NCBI GenBank assembly: GCA_021788565.1
Contig: JAJYKO010000511.1
Location: forward strand, 1 to 5,115
Direction of reading: 5' to 3'
Length of the DNA stretch: 5,115 bases
DNA from: Chloroflexota bacterium
GTDB lineage: Bacteria; Chloroflexota; UBA6077
The notes under the pieces were generated by a model. It saw only the letters and a list, made by a program, of their open reading frames with translations, made no database searches and had not been told where the DNA came from. The translations under genes were made by a program, and so were the position numbers. Below are positions 1 through 5,115 of the stretch, in pieces (within the stretch, counting starts at the first letter, position 1; each line of letters starts with the position of its first letter).

Positions 1-791
1 TCAACCGGTACACGATCAGCTGCAAACCGTGCGAGGTCAAGACAAATGGAGGCGGCAGAGGCTCTAATGGAGAAGTCCTGTTGATTAGCCATGCGAGTGA
101 GCAATTCATGGTCGATGAGCCACGGCGCAAGCTGGGCGAAGCTCTCGATCGTGAGGATCGCTCCCCAACGTAAGTCCTCGTCTGGACAATCGTAGTATCT
201 CAGGAGGACTTCGAACAATTCATTCTGGCCGAACTCGTTGGTCGCTTTAAGCATCTCGAGGGCTGCATCCCTGGCAGGATCCCAGTCGCCAGGGCCTATA
301 TGCCGTATCAATCGATCAATGCGAGGATCGCCTTTAAACCCGGATCCCCTAGGAGAATCCTCAATGTGCGCCAGAGAGCGTCGAGCAATCGCCTGCTGAA
401 TAGCGTTTGCGATATGGACAGCCCCGCTGGCATCCGGCGTGACGCGCGCCAAGTTTCGATGTGCAAGAAACCAAGGTACGTCCTGCTTAGGTACATCGTC
501 GATGATGAACGGTTGCACCAGGGCTCGTTTCTCGTCGATCTCTCTTGTTACAGCGTACTTCAGTTCGAGCTCGACCCAGCGCGACAGCAGCGATGCGTTC
601 GAGACAAGAAAGACCAGGACATCCATCGATTGGAGGCCGTGACCCAACTGGTCAAGGATATCGTCGCCTGCTACGACCTGTTCGCTGTCTATCCACGGAG
701 CCATATCAGGTCTGCGGAGCTCTTCGACTACCAGGCGAGCGAAGTCCTTGTCTTGCGAAGAGTGGCTTATAAACACTCGTGTCGGCTTCAT
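1..791 (-). CDS. TIR-domain protein with C-terminal HEAT-like helical repeats, partial (3' end beyond the window)
   Basis: An uninterrupted frame of 263 codons runs from ATG at 791 off the left edge. The start is supported by AGGAGG at 801-806, 9 nt upstream, and an in-frame TAA at 822-824. Residues 5-140 form a TIR domain: VFISHSSQDKDFA (6-18) is the first strand and box 1, WIDSEQVVAGDDI (33-45) matches the BB-loop region, VLVFLVSNASLLSRW (58-72) precedes WVELE, whose Glu76 aligns with the catalytic glutamate of NAD-cleaving TIRs such as SARM1 (W-V-x-x-E). Residues about 165-263 are paired amphipathic helices resembling HEAT repeats (DEDLRWGAILTIESFAQLAP; FSIRASAASICLDLA). No signal peptide or membrane segment is seen, so it is probably cytosolic. 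Bacterial TIR proteins are often NADase effectors or signal generators in anti-phage defence; that role is inferred here. The repeats may be a sensing or oligomerising part. The C-terminus and downstream partners are not visible. Confidence 0.9.
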   Translation of the reverse strand, partial: MKPTRVFISHSSQDKDFARLVVEELRRPDMAPWIDSEQVVAGDDILDQLGHGLQSMDVLVFLVSNASLLSRWVELELKYAVTREIDEKRALVQPFIIDDVPKQDVPWFLAHRNLARVTPDASGAVHIANAIQQAIARRSLAHIEDSPRGSGFKGDPRIDRLIRHIGPGDWDPARDAALEMLKATNEFGQNELFEVLLRYYDCPDEDLRWGAILTIESFAQLAPWLIDHELLTRMANQQDFSIRASAASICLDLARFAADRVPV

Positions 792-800
792 GGATGTTGG

Positions 801-806
801 CCTCCT
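801..806 (-). promoter_or_regulatory. Ribosome-binding site of the TIR gene
   Basis: A complete AGGAGG lies 9 nt upstream of the ATG at 791. It fixes the start of the TIR gene, since a stop codon occurs a few codons further upstream in the same frame. Confidence 0.75.
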
Positions 807-879
807 GTTGGTGAACCGGCGTTATGGGTCATACAAGGCAGCCTCCAAGGCCAAGACGCGAGGGGATCCCTAATGGAGC

Positions 880-908
880 ATTGTAGATGTCGGGCACTCG
901 TGGAGCAA
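880..908 (-). promoter_or_regulatory. Possible sigma-70 promoter for the TIR gene
   Basis: On the minus strand TTGCTC (903-908) and TACAAT (880-885) are separated by 17 bp. The -10 matches 5 of 6 consensus bases and the -35 only 3 of 6. It lies after the small-RNA terminator and about 90 bp before the TIR start, so it would give the gene its own transcript. The match is modest and the call is tentative. Confidence 0.3.
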
Positions 909-925
909 CTAACGTGAACAAGCGC

Positions 926-959
926 AAAACAAAAGCGGCGGGCTGGCCAGGCCCACCGC
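926..959 (-). terminator. Strong intrinsic terminator (small RNA 3' end)
   Basis: On the minus strand GCGGTGGGC (951-959) pairs with GCCCGCCGC (935-943): nine base pairs with one G-U and a 7-nt loop. TTTTGTTTT (926-934) follows at once. This is a textbook rho-independent terminator for leftward transcription. The plus strand has no T-tract, so it is one-directional. Confidence 0.85.
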
Positions 960-1071
960 CTCTGCTCAGATCATAGCGGCGATTCAGCCGCCCTGCCCGC
1001 CACCTTCCATCCCAGTCCCTCCAATTCCAGGCTAATCACACCCCAGGGCAACAAAATGGCCGCCAATTGGC
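926..1071 (-). ncRNA. Candidate small RNA gene, about 145 nt
   Basis: The interval is bounded by a sigma-70 promoter matching consensus at all twelve bases (start predicted near 1071) and by a strong intrinsic terminator ending near 926. It holds no convincing protein gene. The best reading frame has no ATG and only about 30 sense codons; the only ATG with a Shine-Dalgarno motif opens an 8-codon ORF (MEGGGQGG). Predicted structure: a 5' hairpin from the palindrome at 1058-1075, a middle hairpin at 976-991 (GCGGC/GCCGC, 6-nt loop) and the terminator hairpin. Between the first two lies a G-run-rich stretch (about 992-1020) that could form a quadruplex or pair with C-rich targets. I recognise no known RNA family. 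It could instead be a short leader-peptide transcript. Confidence 0.5.
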
Positions 1072-1075
1072 GGCC
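1058..1075 (-). terminator. Perfect 18-bp palindrome followed by a T-rich run: HTH-gene terminator or 5' hairpin of the small RNA
   Basis: GGCCGCC and GGCGGCC flank AATT, giving a 7-bp all-G/C stem with a 4-nt loop. On the minus strand ATTTTGTT follows directly (1050-1057). For transcripts reading through from the HTH gene it has the shape of an intrinsic terminator. For transcripts starting near 1071 it would be the extreme 5' hairpin, too close to the start to terminate normally, and could act as a stabilising cap. Confidence 0.5.
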
Positions 1076-1077
1076 GA

Positions 1078-1101
1078 ATTATAATAGCTAGCTATTGTAA
1101 T
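1078..1101. promoter_or_regulatory. 24-bp near-perfect palindrome, probable operator over the -10 and spacer
   Basis: A perfect 14-bp palindrome, AATAGCTAGCTATT (1083-1096), extends outward on both sides with one mismatched pair (1082/1097) and four further matched pairs, so 11 of 12 positions per arm agree. It covers the whole -10 box and the spacer up to the edge of the -35. A homodimeric regulator bound here would control the promoter directly. The HTH protein encoded immediately upstream is an obvious candidate, but this is inferred. Confidence 0.5.
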
Positions 1102-1106
1102 GTCAA
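1078..1106 (-). promoter_or_regulatory. Consensus sigma-70 promoter of the candidate small RNA
   Basis: The minus strand reads TTGACA (1101-1106), 17 bp, TATAAT (1078-1083): both hexamers and the spacing are exactly consensus. The predicted start is near 1071. The -35 box contains the TGA stop of the upstream HTH gene, so the promoter abuts that gene and fires away from it. Confidence 0.85.
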
Positions 1107-1318
1107 CCGCGTCTGTTCTTGTACGGATCCCTCCTCCGTAATTCTGTGTTGGCCAAGTATTCGGCAACGGCATCACCGGTGGTGAACCAGTCGCGGCCCA
1201 TCTTCTTTGCCTTGAGACGGCCTATTCTAGCGAGGAGCGCCAGATGGGATTGACTGATTCCGTACCGCGCCGCTGCCTCCTTGAGCGAAATAAGCTGCTC
1301 TTCTTCCAACGGCCCCAT
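1103..1318 (-). CDS. Small MerR/excisionase-type helix-turn-helix DNA-binding protein, 71 aa
   Basis: Residues 9-55 form the winged HTH typical of the HTH_17/MerR-like excisionase superfamily: LISLKEAAARYGIS (9-22) gives the first helices, QSHLALLARIGRL (23-35) the recognition helix and turn, KKMGRDWFTTGDAVAEYL (38-55) the wing and the last helix. The tail is basic (RRRDPYKNRRG). There is no effector domain, so it is a bare DNA-binding module such as an excisionase, a phage-type regulator or an antitoxin-like repressor. ATG at 1318 is the likely start because TAG lies two codons upstream in frame; the ribosome site is weak (TAGG, 2 nt away), and TTG at 1309 is the alternative. Its stop lies inside the -35 of the small-RNA promoter, whose palindrome is a plausible target. 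Confidence 0.8.
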   Translation of the reverse strand: MGPLEEEQLISLKEAAARYGISQSHLALLARIGRLKAKKMGRDWFTTGDAVAEYLANTELRRRDPYKNRRG

Positions 1319-1342
1319 TGCCTAAGCTTTAAAGTGGAAGAC

Positions 1343-1348
1343 ATTATA
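1343..1348 (-). promoter_or_regulatory. Perfect -10 box, likely promoter of the HTH gene
   Basis: TATAAT on the minus strand is placed so that transcription would start near 1336, about 18 nt before the HTH gene's ATG. The region 16-18 bp upstream is GC-rich (ACACGC at 17 bp) and has no good -35 hexamer, so a transcription activator may be needed, or the promoter may be weak. The TAA stop of the upstream kinase fragment lies within this box. Confidence 0.45.
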
Positions 1349-1526
1349 ACCTCACCGTTACGCAGGCGTGTTCGCCGCGGTGGTGGAGAGGCCATGCTGC
1401 TCGATCCTCGGGCAGGACGGGGAGGGTGAAGGTGAATGTGCTGCCTTTCCCCGGGCTGCTCTCCACCCAAATCTCTCCGCCTTGGGCCTCCACCAAACCC
1501 CTCGTGATGTACAGCCGGGGTCCCAT
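1344..1526 (-). pseudogene. C-terminal fragment of a histidine kinase ATPase domain, 60 codons
   Basis: Residues 2-36 ([14 protein letters not shown], then [19 protein letters not shown]) match the end of HATPase_c domains after the G2 box: final helix, the GGxIWVES strand, the PGKGSTF turn and the last strand. The dimerisation helix, phosphoacceptor histidine, N box and G1 box are absent, and the G2 box reads GPRL where GLGL is expected, so it cannot work as a kinase. The ATG at 1526 overlaps the HD-GYP stop as TGATG and has GGGGAG 5 nt upstream, so the fragment could still be translated by coupling. The last 20 residues look like non-homologous read-through to TAA at 1344. Most likely it is a relic of a kinase gene joined to the HD-GYP gene by deletion; a coupled small protein is possible. 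Confidence 0.75.
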
Positions 1527-4372
1527 CACTGCTCCCCTCGCTGGTCGGCTATGGTCTCTCGCGCTTCTTTGGGCGGGTCGTCCAGGGCGAGCGACCGGAG
1601 GAACGCGGAGACGACCTCGGGGTCGAACTGAGTCCCGGCGCACTTCCTCAGCTCCGAGATCGCTTCCTCCTTGGAGAGCGCACTCCGGTAAGGTCTGTCT
1701 AGCGTCATGGCGCTGTACGAGTCGGCGACAGCGATGATCCGCGACAGCAACGGAATCTGGTCGCCGTGGAGGCCTTCTGGGTAGCCGTCGCCGTCATATC
1801 GCTCGTGATGGTGGCGAACCATGTCCATTATGTCGACAAGGTGGGGAACCTCACGGATGATCATCTCTCCAAGGAGGGGATGCTGGCATATAATCTCTCG
1901 CTCCTCCTGGTTCAGTGGCCCCGGCTTGCGCAAGATGTGATCGGGGATGCCGATCTTGCCGACATCGTGGAGGAGCCCGGCGACACGGAGCATCCGCTTC
2001 TGGTCAGACGTCAGTCCCACCGCCTCGGCCAGTCTGAGTGCATGGTGAGCGACCTGCTCTGAATGGAGCCTGGTGTAATGGTCCTTGGTGTCGACCGCGT
2101 TTACCAGCCCTTCGAGCACGCTGAACGTGCTGTTCTGGTCGGCCAGGAAACCGCTGTCGGTCGCGTCAGCCGACGTGACCGCGTTCCCACCGGCCTGTTT
2201 CGAGGAGTACATGGCTGTATCGGCGAGGCTGATGAGCTCCAGCCTGGTAGCGCTATCGTAGGGATAGGTCGATATTCCCACGGAGAGCCCCACCGGGATG
2301 GTGCTGCCATTGGTGTCGACCCGGATGTCCTCGCGGGGAACAACAAATCTGATTGCACGAACAGCGGATAGCAGCCGCTCTCCCGCAAGCTTGGCCGCCG
2401 ACTGGTCCGTCTCCGGCAGAATCGCCAGGAACTCATCACCGCCGTATCGCCCCACGATGTCCGTGGTGCGGAGGGCATTCTGCAGAACCTGCGCGACCTC
2501 CCGAAGCAGCCGGTCTCCCACTGGATGTCCGTGGGCATCGTTTACCAGCTTGAAGTCGTCGACGTCGATCATCATCAACGACAGGGGATGTCCGCTCCGC
2601 GTCGCACGGGTCATCTCGTGGTCCAGCTGTTCCATGAGGTGGCGGTGATTGGGCAGTCTCGTCAGCGCATCGGTCGTCGCGGCCCTCTCGGCCTCTTCGA
2701 ACATCTGAATGTTGGCCACGGCAACGGCCGCGTGGCTGGCGACAATCTGGATGATGTTTCTGGTATCATGCGGAAACTCGTGAGGACGGTCGTACGTGAG
2801 GTAGAGAAGGCCGATCAGATGGTCCGGGGTAAGCAGCGGCACGCCAGCGTAAGCCTGGACGCTCGCCGTCATGCTCGACGAGCGCAATGCCCCTTCTCCC
2901 TCCACGTCCACGACGAAATGAGCCTCCCTGCCGTCCAGGATCGCCCGGGAGAGAGGGCCGGGTTGGTGGTGGTCCGGTGTCACCTGGAGTGCCCCTGTTT
3001 CGTCCAGCTCGGCTCGCATCGAGAAGGCGCTTCCATCATGTTCCAGCACCAGGACACGAGCTCGATCCGGGGCCGTGACGCGGGAGAGCCCACGAAGTGT
3101 TTCCCGGAGCAGACCCTCCAGGTCACGCACCGTATTCAGAGAGAGGGCCGTCTGGTGAACCGCCTCCAGATCGGCCACCGACTGCGCCAGCCGCCTGGTG
3201 GCTTCTCGGGCCTCGGTCACGTCCCGCGCGATCCCCTGTATACCAACCGGCTTCCCGTCGCGGTGCATCGCCCGAGCGTTCATCTCGAGGGTCACCCGAC
3301 GTCCATCCTTGGCGATGACCCCCAGCTCGCAGCTCATGGGCGCGGGGTCTGCCACCAGCCGCGAGATGATCTCCCTCGCGCGCTCAGCCTGGTCTGGTGC
3401 CATGATCTGAGAGATGTTGAGATTACCATCCTGCTGAATGCTGTAACCGCTGACCAGCTCACCCGCCCTGTTGAGCGACGTGAAGTTCCCTGCAAGGTCG
3501 TGGGTATACACGATGTCGATGGCGTTCTCGAATAGCTCCCGAGAGCATGCCTCACTCTCCCTCAGCGCCTGCTCTGCCAGCTTTCGATCGGTGATGTCGC
3601 GGTGAATTGCCAGGAAGCCGATCATCTCCCCCTTTTGATTTACGATCGGGTTGTTCGATACCTCGGTGGTTATGAGGCGTCCATCCCTGGTCTTGTTCGT
3701 TATCTCTCCCGCGACGATCTTCCCATCAAGGAGCGTATCCCAGAAATGCTCGTAGGCTGCTGGCGAAAGCAGTCCGGACTCCAGGATCCTCGGCGTCTTA
3801 CCCAGTGCTTCCTCTGGAGAGTAACCATAAACCCCCTGGAAGGCCGGGTTCGCGTACAGTATCTTGCCGGCGGTGTCCGTCATGAAGACGGCGTCGCTTG
3901 ATCTGTCGATGCCCAGTTTGAACATCGACAGGGTCTCTTCCACCTTCTTGCGGTCGGTTACGTCCTCGAAGCTCTCTATTCCACCGATGGCGTTGCCCGC
4001 TTCATCCCTCAGGAGGTCCGCGTTCTTGCGGATCACGCGGACTTGGCCGTCCTTTCGCCTGATAGTGCATTCGCTGCCCACTATGGGCTTTGGTTCGTCT
4101 GGGGAGAAGAGCCCGCATCGCTCATCACAGGGAGAGGCGGCGAAGGTTGTACATGGCCTGCCGATCACCTCGGCCTCGGAGTAGCCAGCCACCTTCGCCG
4201 CCTCGAGGTTCCAGCTCGTGATCTTGCGATCCTGATCGACGGTGAGGATGGCGCTGGGTACCACCCGGTACAGGAGCTCCGCCCTGGGACTGAACACGTC
4301 ATGAGTGCCCCTGACCGAGTCCTGCTCGATGCCAGAGGCGCGGCCCGTCGTCGTCCTCGGTAAATTACCCAC
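1526..4372 (-). CDS. Soluble multi-sensor c-di-GMP protein: PAS-PAS-PAS-GAF-GGDEF-HD-GYP, 948 aa
   Basis: It likely makes and degrades the second messenger c-di-GMP in response to cytosolic signals. Domains by residue: PAS 32-140 (with Cys74, Cys82, Cys86 and Cys102), PAS 150-262, PAS 275-388 (each ending in a D[VI]T[DE] motif), GAF about 400-558, GGDEF 563-732, HD-GYP about 748-930. The cyclase signature GGDEF (644-648), metal-binding Asp603 in IDVDDFK and inhibitory RTTD (635-638, five residues before GGDEF) are intact. The phosphodiesterase part has HDVGKIGIP (802-810), His831 and [12 protein letters not shown] (854-865). No signal peptide or membrane helix is present. The start is GTG at 4372, backed by GGGGAGG 5 nt upstream. 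The same frame stays open to a TTG at 4588, but those 72 extra codons show no domain, lack a ribosome site and are probably non-coding. The stop overlaps the next ORF. The balance between the two activities cannot be read from sequence. Confidence 0.95.
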   Translation of the reverse strand: MGNLPRTTTGRASGIEQDSVRGTHDVFSPRAELLYRVVPSAILTVDQDRKITSWNLEAAKVAGYSEAEVIGRPCTTFAASPCDERCGLFSPDEPKPIVGSECTIRRKDGQVRVIRKNADLLRDEAGNAIGGIESFEDVTDRKKVEETLSMFKLGIDRSSDAVFMTDTAGKILYANPAFQGVYGYSPEEALGKTPRILESGLLSPAAYEHFWDTLLDGKIVAGEITNKTRDGRLITTEVSNNPIVNQKGEMIGFLAIHRDITDRKLAEQALRESEACSRELFENAIDIVYTHDLAGNFTSLNRAGELVSGYSIQQDGNLNISQIMAPDQAERAREIISRLVADPAPMSCELGVIAKDGRRVTLEMNARAMHRDGKPVGIQGIARDVTEAREATRRLAQSVADLEAVHQTALSLNTVRDLEGLLRETLRGLSRVTAPDRARVLVLEHDGSAFSMRAELDETGALQVTPDHHQPGPLSRAILDGREAHFVVDVEGEGALRSSSMTASVQAYAGVPLLTPDHLIGLLYLTYDRPHEFPHDTRNIIQIVASHAAVAVANIQMFEEAERAATTDALTRLPNHRHLMEQLDHEMTRATRSGHPLSLMMIDVDDFKLVNDAHGHPVGDRLLREVAQVLQNALRTTDIVGRYGGDEFLAILPETDQSAAKLAGERLLSAVRAIRFVVPREDIRVDTNGSTIPVGLSVGISTYPYDSATRLELISLADTAMYSSKQAGGNAVTSADATDSGFLADQNSTFSVLEGLVNAVDTKDHYTRLHSEQVAHHALRLAEAVGLTSDQKRMLRVAGLLHDVGKIGIPDHILRKPGPLNQEEREIICQHPLLGEMIIREVPHLVDIMDMVRHHHERYDGDGYPEGLHGDQIPLLSRIIAVADSYSAMTLDRPYRSALSKEEAISELRKCAGTQFDPEVVSAFLRSLALDDPPKEARETIADQRGEQ

Positions 4373-4377
4373 AGAAG

Positions 4378-4384
4378 CCTCCCC
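4378..4384 (-). promoter_or_regulatory. Ribosome-binding site deciding the GTG start of the GGDEF/HD-GYP gene
   Basis: GGGGAGG lies 5 nt upstream of GTG at 4372-4370. No other candidate start in the preceding 216 bases of the open frame has a comparable site, so the protein should begin MGNLPRTTT. Confidence 0.7.
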
Positions 4385-4526
4385 ATTGCTAAGGGTGTTT
4401 CGCGGCCCCGGAGATACCGCGCGTGAGAGATAGCAATGCTGGACCCTTCCGATTGCCGAGAAGCCGAGCTGGTGAGTGGATGGATCAAACGTCGCACCAC
4501 TGACAGACCGGGCAGAATTCCGCGGG

Positions 4527-4605
4527 GCTCCAGGGGGCACAACCCAATGACGGGGTTTGGAGCTCGACGGTAGCGGGCGTAGCGTCAAGGCCCGAAGGGC
4601 GTACC
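4527..4605 (-). promoter_or_regulatory. Hairpin-rich leader in the gap before the GGDEF/HD-GYP gene
   Basis: The stretch 4373-4666 holds no gene I can support. Within it a nested hairpin forms from GCTCCA/TGGAGC (4558-4563 with 4527-4532) enclosing AACCC/GGGTT (4553-4557 with 4541-4545), with an 8-nt one-sided bulge. A second element closes GGTA (4602-4605) against TACC (4569-4572) around a small GCCC/GGGC hairpin (4590-4600). If transcription begins near 4635, both lie in the 5' leader. I recognise no known riboswitch, and hairpins of this size can arise by chance in GC-rich DNA. Confidence 0.25.
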
Positions 4606-4641
4606 TGAGATTCCGAACTACTTATGCTCGCTCAATAAGAG

Positions 4642-4670
4642 AGTATCGGCAGAAACGAGCCGCGAGTCAA
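4642..4670 (-). promoter_or_regulatory. Possible sigma-70 promoter for the GGDEF/HD-GYP gene
   Basis: On the minus strand TTGACT (4665-4670, 5 of 6 consensus) and GATACT (4642-4647, 4 of 6) are 17 bp apart. It would start transcription near 4635 and leave a leader of about 260 nt. The upstream truncated ORF ends inside its -35 box. I saw no better candidate nearer the gene. Confidence 0.35.
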
Positions 4671-4843
4671 TAGATCAAGTAAGTGAATGATGGATTGAGG
4701 CCAATGGTGATGAACCGCAGTGGGGATCGACGGTAGGCATCCAAGTCGCCAGAGAACACAATTGGGATAGAAGGAGTGACCAGCCAGCCCTCGCCCTCCG
4801 ATGCTCGATACTGCCTCCATGCTTCCGCAATCAGCTCGTCCAC
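4667..4843 (-). pseudogene. Truncated 58-codon ORF with a GLNPS motif
   Basis: A frame opens at GTG 4843 (GAGAGG 5 nt upstream) and overlaps the recombinase end by 13 nt, suggesting a translationally coupled pair. It reads MDELIAEAWRQYRASEGEGW, then a stretch with DLDAYRRSP (33-41) and RFITIGLNPS (43-52), and stops at TGA 4667 six residues later. The composition is protein-like: an acidic amphipathic N-terminal helix, then a hydrophobic strand leading into GLNPS, a loop of the kind that begins a nucleotide-binding core (a similar GxNP motif occurs in uracil-DNA glycosylase relatives). Ending there suggests it is the N-terminal stub of a longer protein cut off by a rearrangement. I do not recognise the family with confidence; it might also be a genuine small ORF. 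Confidence 0.45.
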
Positions 4844-4985
4844 GATGACCTCTCGACCGCCTTCTCCAGGTCCCTCTTGGTGGGCTGGGTGTACCTGGCC
4901 GTGGTTCCAGCCTCTCGTGCCCCAGCAGCCTCGCCACCGCCACCAGGTCAGCGCTGGTTGGCCCTCCGCCTGCGCTGGCTGTATG
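4831..4985 (-). pseudogene. Frameshifted C-terminus of a tyrosine recombinase (phage integrase family)
   Basis: One frame gives TSADLVAVARLLGHERLE (4958-4905), the box around the second catalytic histidine. The continuation TARYTQPTKRDLEKAVER (4902-4849), with the nucleophilic tyrosine, lies in another frame and ends at TGA 4831. Restoring one base near 4904 gives LGHERLETTARYTQPT, with nine residues from His to Tyr as in XerC/XerD, so a 1-nt deletion separates the two catalytic residues. Upstream, HTASAGG (4985-4965) may be a worn trace of the HxxR region. The frame is open to the right edge, but 4986-5115 shows nothing recognisable. The gene is either dead or a read error made it look so. 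It indicates past site-specific recombination at this locus. Confidence 0.75.
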
Positions 4986-5115
4986 ACTGCCGGTTATCCC
5001 CTGGAAAACTGTCCATCTAACGTTCTCATCGGCATTTATCGCCCTGCGATTCGGGCGTTGGGTTCTTGCTGCCACTACCGTGGGTGAGGGTGAGGAAGTG
5101 CCGTGGATAGCCTCA

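Noticed and set aside
300..917. 205-codon plus-strand open frame
   Set aside because: It lies in the codon register opposite the TIR gene; its product has no recognisable domain while the minus strand encodes a clear TIR protein.
968..1069. About 30-codon hydrophobic ORF inside the small-RNA interval (ending ...WKVAGRAAESPL)
   Set aside because: It has no ATG; the possible TTG and GTG starts lack a properly spaced ribosome site, and the hairpins and terminator explain the interval better. It is kept only as an alternative.
2525..3535. 336-codon plus-strand open frame
   Set aside because: It is antisense to the PAS/GAF/GGDEF coding region, and its length reflects the GC-rich codon pattern of the true gene.
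4373..4588. N-terminal extension of the GGDEF/HD-GYP protein from TTG at 4588
   Set aside because: The frame is open, but the 72 codons show no domain, no ribosome site at the TTG, and a far better start (GTG at 4372 with GGGGAGG) exists.
4560..4640. c-di-GMP (GEMM) riboswitch before the c-di-GMP gene
   Set aside because: GACGCTACGCC loosely recalls part of the GEMM core, but the A-rich GCAAA core half and the tetraloop/receptor pattern are not present.
4560..4666. tRNA gene as an integration site next to the recombinase
   Set aside because: A GTTCGGAATC stretch resembles a T-loop, but no acceptor, D or anticodon arm can be folded around it on either strand.
1..5115. CRISPR array, insertion-sequence ends or long direct repeats
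   Set aside because: No regularly spaced repeats and no terminal inverted repeats flanking a transposase were seen on reading both strands.

Overview
The window is a GC-rich bacterial segment in which every gene I can support is read from the minus strand. Going in the direction of transcription (right to left) it holds a decayed tyrosine recombinase tail, a truncated small ORF, a large c-di-GMP signalling gene, a 3' fragment of a histidine kinase, a small MerR/excisionase-type DNA-binding protein, a probable small RNA, and a TIR-domain gene that runs off the left edge. The taxon cannot be fixed from this sequence. The multi-PAS/GAF/GGDEF/HD-GYP architecture, the recombinase tail (ARYTQPT) and the kinase tail resemble proteins common in uncultured Chloroflexota-like environmental bacteria, but this is a weak inference.

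Right part (about 4590-5115): a site-specific recombinase C-terminus has its catalytic His and Tyr in different frames. A 58-codon ORF overlaps its end and stops soon after a GLNPS motif. A roughly 295-base gene-poor leader follows, with hairpins and a possible promoter. This looks like the worn edge of a mobile or rearranged segment.

Centre (1526-4372): one 948-residue soluble protein, PAS-PAS-PAS-GAF-GGDEF-HD-GYP, with intact motifs for both making and degrading c-di-GMP and an RxxD inhibitory site. It starts at a GTG with a strong ribosome-binding site. Its stop codon overlaps (TGATG) the start of a 60-codon ORF that is plainly the last part of a histidine kinase ATPase domain lacking everything upstream.

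Left part (1-1350): a 71-residue helix-turn-helix protein is followed by a match to the sigma-70 consensus promoter at every position (TTGACA, 17 bp, TATAAT). Its -10 and spacer are covered by a 24-bp near-perfect palindrome. About 110 bases further on is a strong intrinsic terminator. The interval has no convincing protein gene but has stable hairpins and G-runs, so it is best read as a small RNA gene of about 145 nt, possibly controlled by the neighbouring DNA-binding protein. Beyond it lies a TIR plus helical-repeat protein, open at the left edge, of a kind known from NAD-consuming immune effectors. The HTH, small RNA and TIR neighbourhood is the most promising candidate for an undescribed system here; a functional link between these parts is inference only.
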